Both the position numbers and the translations under genes were made by a program. Positions 30,001 through 36,465 of a DNA stretch of 64,000 nt are shown here, piece by piece. The notes beneath the pieces are model-generated. The model did no database searches, was not told the origin of the DNA, and saw nothing but the letters and a program-made list of their open reading frames with translations. The stretch comes from an uncultured Lachnospiraceae bacterium (GTDB lineage: Bacteria > Bacillota > Clostridia > Lachnospirales > Lachnospiraceae), in assembly GCA_910585635.1 (NCBI GenBank), contig CAJUFE010000007.1, forward strand, positions 50,569 through 114,568. The letters are read 5' to 3'. Each line of letters opens with the position of its first letter. The first letter of the stretch is position 1.

Positions 30001-30683
30001 TCGACAAGGATGCATACGATGCACTGGTAGAGCAGTACAACACCGCTTATGCTACATACCAGGCAACTGCCCAGGCAGCCGGACTGGCGGAGAGCACCCT
30101 CGCAAACGCGAACGCGGCTGTACAGCGCGCCATCGCGGCGGCAAATGGTGTGTTCGCCTACAGAACGACCACTACTGGTGACGGCGGAACTACCGGAGGC
30201 GGCACCACCACAGGCGGCGGAACTACCGGAGGTGGCACTACTGGCGGCGGCACCACAGGCGGTGGCGGAACTACCGGAGGCGGTGGCACTACCGGCGGTG
30301 GCGGGACCACCGGAGGCGGCGGAACTGGAGGCGGCGGAACTACCGGAGGTGGCACCACCGGAGGCGGTGGCGCTACCGGAGGCGCTACCGGAGGCGGCAC
30401 AACCGGCGGAGGGACCACTGGCGGAGGGACCACGGCTACGGCACAGATCGACGAAGCCGGCGTACCTCTGGGTGGTTTGTCCACCACTGAGATCACAGAT
30501 GAGAACGTGCCTCTGGCCGGCTTCCCAGGCGGTATCCAGATCGAGGACGAGAACGTACCGCTGGCGGGCTTCCCCCAGACGGGTGATAAGTCCATGGATT
30601 GGGCGGCACTCACACTGACCTCCGGAATGGGGTTAGCATGGCTGATCCTGGAGGACAAAAAGCGCAGGCGCAGGACCGAATAA
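24075..30683 (+). CDS. Giant Ala-rich coiled-coil cell-wall-anchored surface protein
   Basis: 2,202 residues. A signal peptide ends near ASA-SE (residue about 37). Two very long Ala/Glu/Lys/Asp/Gln heptad-rich rods (about 70-1035 and 1170-2005) flank a non-repetitive island of about 130 residues (about 1038-1168) with Tyr/Gly-rich, probably beta structure. A Gly/Thr tract (about 2030-2120) then acts as a wall spacer. Three VPLGGL/VPLAGF repeats lead to FPQTG (2166-2170), a hydrophobic helix and KKRRRRTE, a sortase signal. The two rods share a clear internal duplication 1,015 residues apart. ATG at 24075 has ideal spacing from AGGAGGG. Likely an adhesin or surface fibre. Confidence 0.9.
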   Translation: MRNRSSSKKVINSIGIGLMAFLASGTPLLQITASASELDGVGDGGTQENEPQESGDQSTPASEVREPVSESVNEAKETVTEAKDSGSVSEDQATEITGALDNADSATGDAQEKVDTMNEAVEDHKDAVAEDPVRDGAAQNITDAEQAATGAADTAAGAQATGESAADTNETAQATVYENEAAANAAKAEAQARADAAQGVLDNANQALVDAKTQAENAQTSLDYLTEQKEKADAAYQAAQSALDAAKAALDAETEGSDAATALDEAQRALDAAQSALTAAEAERAEAQKAVEEKNAALTAAGAEKDEAEAKLKELEAAQDTAAQALKQAQEAKDAAQAAADKAERELIDANVDLGEADKEKAEADAALKGAVEEQKAAQDVLEQVQGDAAMAADVLAKAEQDAAAAGTVQDAAQAAKEAADQALQDAQAEQDAADQKLSEAEQAQKEAQGALDAANEAQIKAEKELAQAKGDQAIADEGLESALADDQAAQNELRDAQAAKDQADQDLKDVNAALEAANDEKAQAEEALNTAKAELEVLKGTQETAAADAAAAKSTYETANAAAEEAARVAAEAQEAYAGAEADASAKQTAAAEAAGRVDAAAKELETLQAEAAGLAGQASATQAEADRLKALADAAAGGETAAKEAYQAAQAEAERLAGLANDAAKAVVNKQDEVTSLTDEYNTKANAAKDAQDKADAAAAEADQKGSALETARSDAATKAQALADAEKAAEDAKAAINAAAQAVTDAEALIAEKDRLLADKDNILQEKQGAVDKAQEAVAVAQGNVNNTQSVLEGAKSQKEIADAAVNTAQTNKTAADQGLTDAQTAIDVATQAVTAAEKDVADANGKVDAAQGTVDTAKLKADAAKELAEQAAGALNAAQDAVNKASQAVTDAAAAAEQVAGLVKEKEDAVNSAAATQQEKQEVYDQAKKDLDLASQSLDDLKAAADKLAAEETLKTAQQTQQAAQKEADDAEAEKERLEAELPGLQQAAEEAAKAAEKAAEEADAAAKAAEEAAESVKEQQAIVDKYEELQTTLEDAAEVAEVAGEGKNGTVINTTKDMNVANARMELVKYIAEAELAKRGYTDITYSGEKIDKFLGYVVPESSYVGFTYKDGSGKEQTAYFTYSGSETGLNVYQKNEKNGGGINKKDTKVDGISQSYKGYVSELDGQKADLAEKLPAAKQAVAEAQKVADEAVVKQSDAEKAQVTAEQAKKEASDAKQAAEGAAAEAAVKQEEAAQKLQEALDAAKDATDKQQAAEKALAEVEAKKAQGETSKEEYENALKEATEALEKAKTDKVSADEALGDAQADKRQADADKDAADKALEAADAVLNAVDEDGKTLADRSQEAKEAKDAADAAVTAAQDALTGAQEALNIAKGLLTDAEGKKTSAAADLEKAQTAIREATDALDKATQEQSRLEGVVKEAQDAKNAADAALTNAQTAQDKAEEELDAAIKDKSAAQVALDAAKEAKAKAEEDRLKAEKDQEAKAEALETAKSENETAQNALGSAQAAKDAADKAVTEADEAVENANKEKETAEGNLNAATAELEKLQGEKESADDAASKAADKQAEAKSTLDAAVLAASSAEEAYNTAQTKASDAQSQADQAAQKVAEAERKLDGLKEYADKLTGEAKEAQKEADRLKQLAENATTGQEEAEAAAKEARAEADRLAGLARDAADAVSKKDEEVASLTKKYNEKVDAAKAAKDKADSYKIIVNDKQVALEKAKGNALFYRQSLEEAQQKANDAAEAVTAATQKVNEAKADVTAKTSTLKEKNEALEAAELAAGNAKTAVDNAQIEADKKAQELDKAQIAKKDADWVVERAKNTKDAIDREVAEATAAKSTADENAAIAQKAAEDAAAKRQEAYDNAKAKAIEAGKAYRDLNAATTDVKEKNAALTDATDAVLDQTAILQSKADAVSNLQDALKELTSQAEAAQAKAQASAAVRDSVKAAHDKVVYAIQALAEMTAQAQIDKDAYDALVEQYNTAYATYQATAQAAGLAESTLANANAAVQRAIAAANGVFAYRTTTTGDGGTTGGGTTTGGGTTGGGTTGGGTTGGGGTTGGGGTTGGGGTTGGGGTGGGGTTGGGTTGGGGATGGATGGGTTGGGTTGGGTTATAQIDEAGVPLGGLSTTEITDENVPLAGFPGGIQIEDENVPLAGFPQTGDKSMDWAALTLTSGMGLAWLILEDKKRRRRTE
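30162..30440 (+). repeat. Gly/Thr low-complexity repeat region
   Basis: Imperfect tandem GGCGGAACTACCGGAGGC-like units code TTGGG and TTGGGG blocks just before the wall-sorting signal of the giant protein. It is prone to length change in steps of three bases. Confidence 0.85.
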
Positions 30684-30804
30684 ACCCGGATAAATAAGTG
30701 CATGGGCCCATAGGATATTGAAAAAACTGGGTATTGCAAAAAAGCGCCGCATATGATACACTGCTTACGAAGAAGACCAAAAGAGATCCATGTTGACAAA
30801 GAAC

Positions 30805-30854
30805 GGCTCCCCGGACTGTATGGCGTTACAGTCCGGGGAGCCTTCTTTTCTTTT
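30805..30854 (+). terminator. Terminator of the giant surface protein operon
   Basis: A perfect 15-bp stem (GGCTCCCCGGACTGT and its complement) with an 8-base loop is followed by TTCTTTTCTTTT. It lies about 120 bases after the stop codon. Confidence 0.85.
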
Positions 30855-30889
30855 ATAGTGGCAAAGCACCCACTAGGCTATGGTTGTCC

Positions 30890-30967
30890 TTAGTTGTCGC
30901 CGTCTAGCCATTTGATGATGTAATGACACACCACACCACCCAGGACAGCGATTACAAAAGCCCTCAT
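30890..30967 (-). CDS. Candidate 25-residue membrane peptide
   Basis: The ORF reads MRAFVIAVLGGVVCHYIIKW then LDGDN: one hydrophobic helix, an aromatic/basic turn and a short polar tail. The pattern 'hydrophobic helix + YYICKWLDG' recalls tiny peptides I have seen in Firmicutes, some suspected type I toxins, but I cannot confirm a family. No clear Shine-Dalgarno precedes it. It lies between the surface protein terminator and the promoter of the Rpn-like gene, reading leftward. Confidence 0.45.
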   Translation of the reverse strand: MRAFVIAVLGGVVCHYIIKWLDGDN

Positions 30968-30980
30968 GACAAAAAGGAAC

Positions 30981-31009
30981 TTGCAATTTTTTACAGATCA
31001 TGCTATCCT
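30981..31009 (+). promoter_or_regulatory. Promoter of the Rpn-type nuclease gene
   Basis: TTGCAA and TATCCT are separated by 17 bases. It predicts a leader of about 320 bases before the ATG. The leader contains imperfect repeats such as CTGCTTGTCCTTAGAC and CTGCCTGTCCTTAGAC and no convincing ORF. Confidence 0.5.
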
Positions 31010-31339
31010 TTATCTATCCATAACAGGCGTGTTCTGCGCCGTAGGCCATGCGCGGCTCCTTGAGCGATGCGTATCTGAGGCCATTTTTCCCATTATTTAA
31101 AGAGGACCAGTCTGCCCTGCGATCTGCCTGCCTTACGGACAGTCTGCTTTTCGACCTGCTTGTCCTTAGACATGTCGGCGCTAGGAGACTGCCTGTCCTT
31201 AGACCTATCTGCACCAGGAGTCTGTCTGTATCTGCAGACCGGCCTGTCACTATCGACCGATCGATCTGGATGAGCGTCGGTCGGCCGTCGCCCATTAACT
31301 GATCATCGTTCATCGATTGAGTAAAGGAGACCACATTTT

Positions 31340-32449
31340 ATGGAAAAACACGAAAATGATACGACCATCATGACAGAGTCTGGACAAGGGATGCCTACCC
31401 AGGCCCCCTCTTCTCAGCCTTCCACCCGGCTTTCTGTCCAGCTGTCCCTTGCAAGGCATTTCCCTTCTATCCGCTCCCGGAAGGAGACCTTGCAGATCAT
31501 CACCGCCAGCCCCGCGCTGAGCGCGCTCTTTGCCCAATGGGACCAGTCCGTCCGGGAGGAGTTCCTGGCCCAGTGCTGTGGGGAGAAGGGCATCAAGGTC
31601 CTCTATGATGGGATCTTCAAGGAGATCTTCAACCCGGAGAACACCCCGGAGCGTCTGTCCGCGCTCCTTTCCCTCCTCCTTGGACGGAAGGTGGCGGTCC
31701 TGCAGGCACTGCCCAATGACTCGGTGCGCCTGGGGGCCGAATCCTCCCTCCTTTACACCGATATCATCGTCCAGCTGGAGGACGGTAGCCTGTGCGACGT
31801 GGAGGTCCAGAAGCTGGGCTATGCCTTCCCCAGCCAGCGCTGCGCCTGCTACTCGGCGGACCATCTCCTGCGGCAATATAAAAGGGTCCGCGGGGAAAAG
31901 GGGAAGCATTTCAACTATCGGGATATCAAACAGGTGTACACCATCGTCCTCTTTGAAAAGTCACCTGTAGAGCTCCATCCGTACAAGGACTGCTGGCTCC
32001 ACCGTTTCCGCCAGCGGTCCGACAGCGGCCTCACCATGGACTTCCTGCAGGAATTTATCCTGATCCCTCTTGACATCTACCGCAAAAGCATGGAGAATAG
32101 ACCTATCAGTACTGTCCTGGAGGCATGGCTGGCTTTCCTTAGCTTTACCGACCCGGTGCGGATCGAGGAGCTGATCGTCCGTTATCCCATGTTCAAGGAC
32201 ATGTACCAGCAGGCCTATGACCTATGTTTTGATACGGAGAGGGTGATGAACATGTTTTCCAAGGAGCTTGCCATTTTGGACCATAATACGGTGATGTACA
32301 TGATCGATGAGATGCAGGAGGATCTGGAGCAGAAGAAACAAGAACTGGAGCAGACACATCAAGAACTGGAGCAAAAGGACCAGGAGTTAGAGCGAAAGGA
32401 CCAGGAGATCGCTGCGCTCAAAGCGCTGTTGGCTGCTAAGAAGGACTAA
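31340..32449 (+). CDS. Rpn/PD-(D/E)XK nuclease-family transposase-like protein with coiled-coil tail
   Basis: A 369-residue protein of the Rpn (YhgA-like, PDDEXK) family, linked to recombination-promoting DNA nicking and in some cases to phage defence. The N-terminal part has YDGIFKEIFNPENTPERLSALLSLLLG, then YTDIIVQLEDGSLCDVEVQK, which provides the D...(D/E)xQK-like catalytic signature. QRCACYSADHLLRQY follows. The C-terminus (residues about 325-369) is a heptad-repeat coiled coil of EQKKQELEQ / EQKDQELERK units. The start follows AAAGGAGACC. A strong terminator follows. Confidence 0.85.
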   Translation: MEKHENDTTIMTESGQGMPTQAPSSQPSTRLSVQLSLARHFPSIRSRKETLQIITASPALSALFAQWDQSVREEFLAQCCGEKGIKVLYDGIFKEIFNPENTPERLSALLSLLLGRKVAVLQALPNDSVRLGAESSLLYTDIIVQLEDGSLCDVEVQKLGYAFPSQRCACYSADHLLRQYKRVRGEKGKHFNYRDIKQVYTIVLFEKSPVELHPYKDCWLHRFRQRSDSGLTMDFLQEFILIPLDIYRKSMENRPISTVLEAWLAFLSFTDPVRIEELIVRYPMFKDMYQQAYDLCFDTERVMNMFSKELAILDHNTVMYMIDEMQEDLEQKKQELEQTHQELEQKDQELERKDQEIAALKALLAAKKD

Positions 32450-32457
32450 GGACAGGA

Positions 32458-32497
32458 AGACCTCTTTATCGGATCCATCAGATAGAGAGGTCTTTTT
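32458..32497 (+). terminator. Terminator of the Rpn-type gene
   Basis: A 13-bp stem with one wobble (AGACCTCTTTATC with GATAGAGAGGTCT) and a 10-base loop is followed by TTTTT. Confidence 0.85.
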
Positions 32498-32564
32498 GGC
32501 CTTTCGGCCAGCTTCCTTTCGGGATGCATGATACTACCCCTGGAGTCTAAAAAAGACCCATGCT

Positions 32565-32598
32565 GACAAAGAAAGAGCACGGGACCCTCCCGTGCTCT
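32565..32598 (-). terminator. Terminator downstream of tmRNA
   Basis: An 11-bp stem (AGAGCACGGGA with TCCCGTGCTCT) and a 3-base loop lie immediately after the tmRNA 3' end. On the minus strand a TTCTTTGTC tail follows. Confidence 0.8.
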
Positions 32599-32603
32599 CT
32601 CAA

Positions 32604-32940
32604 TGGACCTGAGGGGAATCGAACCCCTGTCCGAAAACCAATTCCTTGTTCTTCTACTATCATAGTCTGTTCTTTGGCATTCCCTCCATCATCCGAAAGC
32701 AGACATCCTGATGACTTTAGTAGCTTCATGATACGCCCGCGCAGGCAAAGCTTACTGCGTGTCGTTTCCTACATCGTCGATGCCAGGGTCTCAGCGTGTA
32801 GGTGCGCTAAGTCTGACAGCTGCAACTAGGCAGCGATCGCTAATTCTTCGTCAGCGTTTGTATTTAATTTTGCCATTTGACCCATCGCATGGGGATAGCT
32901 TCACCAACTGCATGGCCCCCGTCGAAACCAGTACAAGCCC
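32604..32940 (-). ncRNA. ssrA: Transfer-messenger RNA (tmRNA)
   Basis: The minus strand starts GGGCTTGTACTGGTTTCGAC and ends with a T-arm (GGTTCGATTCCCC) and AGGTCCA. The acceptor stem GGGCUUG/CAGGUCC closes with two wobble pairs. CCA is not encoded. The tag reading frame ends ...KLNTNADEELAIAA followed by TAG, a typical proteolysis tag. tmRNA rescues ribosomes stalled on broken messages together with SmpB, which is encoded just upstream on the same strand. Confidence 0.95.
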
Positions 32941-32985
32941 TTACTGGCGCCGCTCTAGGACGGCTGTAGCCTTTGCTACGACTAT

Positions 32986-33014
32986 ACTCTACCACGCCTC
33001 CTTGCTGCTGTCAA
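32986..33014 (-). promoter_or_regulatory. Promoter of tmRNA
   Basis: On the minus strand TTGACA and TAGAGT are separated by 17 bases, giving a start about 40 bases before the mature 5' end. Confidence 0.7.
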
Positions 33015-33066
33015 GAGGATAGCGTTGGAAGATCCTTTCATTTTTATTACGTTTTTTGTAGATCGG

Positions 33067-33534
33067 TCAATACAGGTTCTTCACCTTAAATTCCCTCTCC
33101 AGCTCCCGCCGCTGGTCCTTCTTGGCGATATCCTCCCGCTTGTCATACAGCTTCTTCCCTCGTGCCAGGCCGATCTCCACCTTCACCAGGCTGTTCTTAA
33201 AATACACCTGCAGCGGCACCAGGGTGTAGCCCTTCTCCGCGATCTTCCCAGACAGCTTCAGCAGCTCGCTCTTGTGGAGCAGGAGCTTCCTGGCCCGCAG
33301 GGGATCCTTGTTGAAGATATTCCCCTTTTCGTAAGGGTTCACATGCATCCCGTAGATCCAGGCCTCATGGTGATGGTCGATGCGGACGAATGCCTCCTTG
33401 ATGCTGCATTTCCCCATGCGGATGGACTTCACCTCCGTGCCGAAGAGCTCGATCCCACATTCGTACTTTTCATCGATAAAATAGTCGTGATACGCCTTTT
33501 TATTATTGGCGATCAGCTTCACAGATCCTTTCAA
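33067..33534 (-). CDS. smpB: SsrA-binding protein SmpB
   Basis: A 155-residue tmRNA-binding protein. The core starts VKLIANNKKAYHDYF and shows YECGIELFGTEVKSIRMGKCSIKEAFV, GMHVNPYEKGNIFNKDPLRARKLLLHK and the basic C-terminal tail GKKLYDKREDIAKKDQRRELER. SmpB places tmRNA in the ribosomal A site. The start is probably TTG at 33534, with GGAGGG eight bases upstream. A longer ATG-started frame has no ribosome site, and GTG at 33522 is another option. It is followed by ssrA and preceded by rnr. Confidence 0.93.
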   Translation of the reverse strand: MKGSVKLIANNKKAYHDYFIDEKYECGIELFGTEVKSIRMGKCSIKEAFVRIDHHHEAWIYGMHVNPYEKGNIFNKDPLRARKLLLHKSELLKLSGKIAEKGYTLVPLQVYFKNSLVKVEIGLARGKKLYDKREDIAKKDQRRELEREFKVKNLY

Positions 33535-33707
33535 TCCCGTTCCCTCCAGATCATCTTTCTGTTTTTTGTCAGTCTCTCTGCAGCAGACGGATGTGGCCGC
33601 GACAGATATGGTCGCGAAATGTCCTGGCCAGACCTTCATGAGCCCGGCAGTGGCCGTGCCGTCACACATAAAAGGTATGTCCGTTTGACAGAGATATCGT
33701 CGGTATG

Positions 33708-35837
33708 TTAGCGGTGGCGCGCCAGCCAGAAGTCGATGTTCTTTGCCTGCACATCCACCTTAGCTACCTCCACCGTGACCTTCTGCCCAAGCTTGAAGGT
33801 CTTCCCGGTCCGCTCGCCCACCAGCTGGTAATGGGCTTCGTCAAAGATATAGTAGTCGTCGCCCAGCTCCGTCATCCGGACCATCCCCTCCACCGTGTTA
33901 GGAAGCTCCACATAGAGGCCCCAGTTGGTGATCCCAGAGACCACGCCCTGGAAGGTGTGGCCGATGAAGCGGGACATATACGCGCATTTTTTCAGCTTGT
34001 CCGTCTCCCGTTCGGCCTCGCTGGCCCGCCGCTCCAGAGCGGAGGTCTGGACCGCCACCTGGGGGAGGAGTGCGTCGTAATGGGCGATCCTGTGTTCCGA
34101 AAGCCCGGCCTTTAGGTGCTCCTTGATGATCCGATGGATCTGCAGGTCCGGGTAACGGCGGATGGGGGAAGTGAAATGGCAGTAATATCTGGCGGACAGG
34201 CCGAAATGTCCTAGACATTCCGTGGTATAATGGGCCTGCTTCATAGAACGCAGGGCCAGCCGCCGGATCAGCGGCTCCTCGTCGGTCCCCTCTACCGCAT
34301 CCAAAAGCTTCTGGATCTCCTTGGGATGGATCTCTCCCTGGCCGGTGCGGATAAAATGCCCCAGGTTCTGCAGGAACAGGCTCAGCTGTTTTACCTTTTC
34401 CGGATCCGGTTTTTCGTGGGTCCGGTAGAGGAAGGGCAGCTGCTGCCAGTAGAAGTCCTCGGCCACCGTCTCATTAGCGGTCAGCATCAGGTCCTCGATG
34501 ATCTTGGTGGCCGCGTTCCGGTCATAGGGGCGGATCGACAGGGGCTCACCCCGTTCATCCAGGATGATCTCGCTCTCCGGCAGGTCGAAGTCGATCGCCC
34601 CCCGCATATCCCGTCCCTTCCGGATCCGGTCCGAGAGCTCCTTTAACAGGTCGAAGAGGGGGACCAGCTCCTGATACTCTGCCATCGCCTCCGGATCTCT
34701 ATGGGTGATGATGGCATCCACCACTTTATAGCTCATCCGCCGGTCCACCCGGATCACGGTCTCAGCGATCTGATGCCCCAGCACCTTTCCCTTCTGGTCG
34801 ATCTCCATCAGGCAGCTCAAGGCCAGACGATCCTCGCCGGCATTTAAGGAACAGATGCCATTGGACAGCTTGTGGGGGAGCATGGGGATCACCCGGTCCA
34901 CCAGGTAGACACTGGTGCCTCTTTTTAAGGCTTCCCGGTCTAAGGGGCTCCCCTCCTTTACATAATGGGTCACATCGGCGATGTGGACCCCCAGATGATA
35001 GCGGTCCCCTTCCTTATATAAGGTCACCGCATCATCCAGATCCTTGGCGTCATCCCCGTCGATCGTGACGGTGGGCAGGGTCCGCAGGTCCAGGCGGCCT
35101 TCCAGCTCCCAAGGCTCCACCTGCTCATGGACCAGCTCGGCCTGCGCCATCACATCCTCCGGGAAATCCTCCGGCAGACCGTAGGCCCGGATCAGGGACA
35201 GGATATCAGTCCCCGGGTCGTTCACATGGCCGATGATCTCCACGATCTCCCCTTCAGGGTTATGGGAAGCCGTCCCAAAGTCCGTCACATGGACCACCAC
35301 CTTATGGCCGGTCACCGCGCCCATATCCTTTCCCTGGGGGATGAACACATCCCGCCCGATCTTCTGGGCATCCGGCAGGACAAAACCGAAGTTTTTACTT
35401 TTCTGGTAAAGGCCGATGATCTGCTGGTTGGCATGCTCGATCACCTTGAGGATCCGTCCCTCGGCCCGACGTCCGGCCGGCTCATGCTCGATCACCAGCT
35501 GGACCCGGTCCCCGTGGAGGGCATCCTTGGTCTTTTCGGCCGGGATGAAAACATCCTGCTCCATCCCCTCCACCGTCACAAAGCCAAAGCCCTTGGGGTG
35601 ACCGGAAAAGAGGCCGGTGACGGAGAAGATCTCCGGCTTTCCATACTTTCCTTTTTTCGAGAGGCCCACCGCCCCTTCCGCCACCAATATGTCCAGCACC
35701 TCCTGGAGCTCCATACGCTGCTCTCTGGGGATATCCAAGAGCATGGCGATCTCCTTGGTCTTCATGGGCACATAGGCTGGGTCGTGGACCAGCTTTTTCA
35801 ACGTCTCTTTGCGCTGTAACAATAGATCTTCTCCCAT
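33708..35837 (-). CDS. rnr: Ribonuclease R
   Basis: A 709-residue 3'-5' exoribonuclease of usual length. It has an N-terminal winged helix, cold-shock domains (ETLFSGHPKGFGFV-type region, then GLYQKSKNFGFVLPD), the RNB catalytic domain with VTIDGDDAKDLDDAVT (metal-binding aspartates) and DRVIPMLPHKLSNGICSLN, and a C-terminal S1 domain (FQGVVSGITNWGLYVELPN). It degrades structured RNA, including messages freed by tmRNA, which fits its place beside smpB and ssrA. The ATG follows AAGGAGG. Confidence 0.96.
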   Translation of the reverse strand: MGEDLLLQRKETLKKLVHDPAYVPMKTKEIAMLLDIPREQRMELQEVLDILVAEGAVGLSKKGKYGKPEIFSVTGLFSGHPKGFGFVTVEGMEQDVFIPAEKTKDALHGDRVQLVIEHEPAGRRAEGRILKVIEHANQQIIGLYQKSKNFGFVLPDAQKIGRDVFIPQGKDMGAVTGHKVVVHVTDFGTASHNPEGEIVEIIGHVNDPGTDILSLIRAYGLPEDFPEDVMAQAELVHEQVEPWELEGRLDLRTLPTVTIDGDDAKDLDDAVTLYKEGDRYHLGVHIADVTHYVKEGSPLDREALKRGTSVYLVDRVIPMLPHKLSNGICSLNAGEDRLALSCLMEIDQKGKVLGHQIAETVIRVDRRMSYKVVDAIITHRDPEAMAEYQELVPLFDLLKELSDRIRKGRDMRGAIDFDLPESEIILDERGEPLSIRPYDRNAATKIIEDLMLTANETVAEDFYWQQLPFLYRTHEKPDPEKVKQLSLFLQNLGHFIRTGQGEIHPKEIQKLLDAVEGTDEEPLIRRLALRSMKQAHYTTECLGHFGLSARYYCHFTSPIRRYPDLQIHRIIKEHLKAGLSEHRIAHYDALLPQVAVQTSALERRASEAERETDKLKKCAYMSRFIGHTFQGVVSGITNWGLYVELPNTVEGMVRMTELGDDYYIFDEAHYQLVGERTGKTFKLGQKVTVEVAKVDVQAKNIDFWLARHR

Positions 35838-35881
35838 CTATCCTCCTTAACACACGTCTGCATGTACTGATCGTACGAACG

Positions 35882-35910
35882 AAAAAACACCCTTGTTATC
35901 ACAAGAGTGT
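35882..35910 (-). terminator. Terminator downstream of secG
   Basis: A 10-bp stem with one wobble (ACACTCTTGT with ACAAGGGTGT), a 4-base loop and then six T on the minus strand. It separates secG from rnr, so rnr needs read-through or its own promoter. Confidence 0.75.
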
Positions 35911-35938
35911 CTGCTTTCCTTCCTTATCTTTCCCTTAC

Positions 35939-36175
35939 TTAATTCAAGATGTTCAGCACGATGGCCAGCACCATGAACGCTACGGCAGCAAACTTCGTAA
36001 ACTTCTCCAATGCGCCTTCCATGGAACGGCCTTTATTCTTGCCCCAGTAGGTATCCGCCATACCAGCCACAGAACCTAAGCCAGCGGACTTCCCCTCCTG
36101 CATCAGGATGATCACGGATAAAGCAATACATATGATAACAAATATGATCGAAAGGACTATCTTCAGTGCAGTCAT
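35939..36175 (-). CDS. secG: Preprotein translocase subunit SecG
   Basis: A 78-residue protein with two membrane helices: residues about 4-24 (IVLSIIFVIICIALSVIILMQ) and 56-76 (FAAVAFMVLAIVLNIL). They flank the cytoplasmic loop EGKSAGLGSVAGMADTYWGK, the SecG signature. It assists SecYEA-dependent export. The start follows AGGAGG with 7-base spacing; an upstream ATG is unsupported. The order secG-rnr-smpB-ssrA is conserved in many Firmicutes. Confidence 0.94.
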   Translation of the reverse strand: MTALKIVLSIIFVIICIALSVIILMQEGKSAGLGSVAGMADTYWGKNKGRSMEGALEKFTKFAAVAFMVLAIVLNILN

Positions 36176-36244
36176 GTTCCCACCTCCTAAACACACTGCA
36201 TGTATCATAGCACACTTTCCCGGCGATCGCAAGCATTTTCGAAA

Positions 36245-36297
36245 ATGATCTTACGGATGATCTTACAATTGCTAAAGCCACACATTTATGTCATAAT
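36245..36297 (+). promoter_or_regulatory. Promoter and tandem operator-like repeat of the SIR2-STAND operon
   Basis: TTGCTA (36269-36274) and CATAAT (36292-36297) are separated by 17 bases. Directly upstream, ATGATCTTAC occurs twice with a 12-base period (36245-36254 and 36257-36266) and abuts the -35 box. It could bind a regulator and also lies between the divergent secG and defence genes. Confidence 0.5.
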
Positions 36298-36465
36298 GAA
36301 TAAAGAAAGGCCGTTACGGTCTGCATCCTGCTGAGGAAGTGGGTCCACCGGGGATCGTCGCAGGAGAGCATCCGGACAGACCAGCGGGGCCGGGCATCTA
36401 GGGAGGACACGGTCCATACAGCTTTGGGCAGGTGGACGAGTCCAAGAAAAAGTGAGGTGGAGGAT

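Noticed and set aside
31014..31334. Small ORFs on both strands in the leader of the Rpn-type gene
   Set aside because: Built from imperfect DNA repeats with no start signals.
32605..32640. tRNA gene suggested by the T-arm GGTTCGATTCCCC
   Set aside because: It is the 3' end of tmRNA; the tag peptide and 5' end complete that structure.
33025..33711. 228-codon plus-strand ORF opposite smpB
   Set aside because: Shadow of SmpB; no start signal, and SmpB motifs on the other strand are clear.
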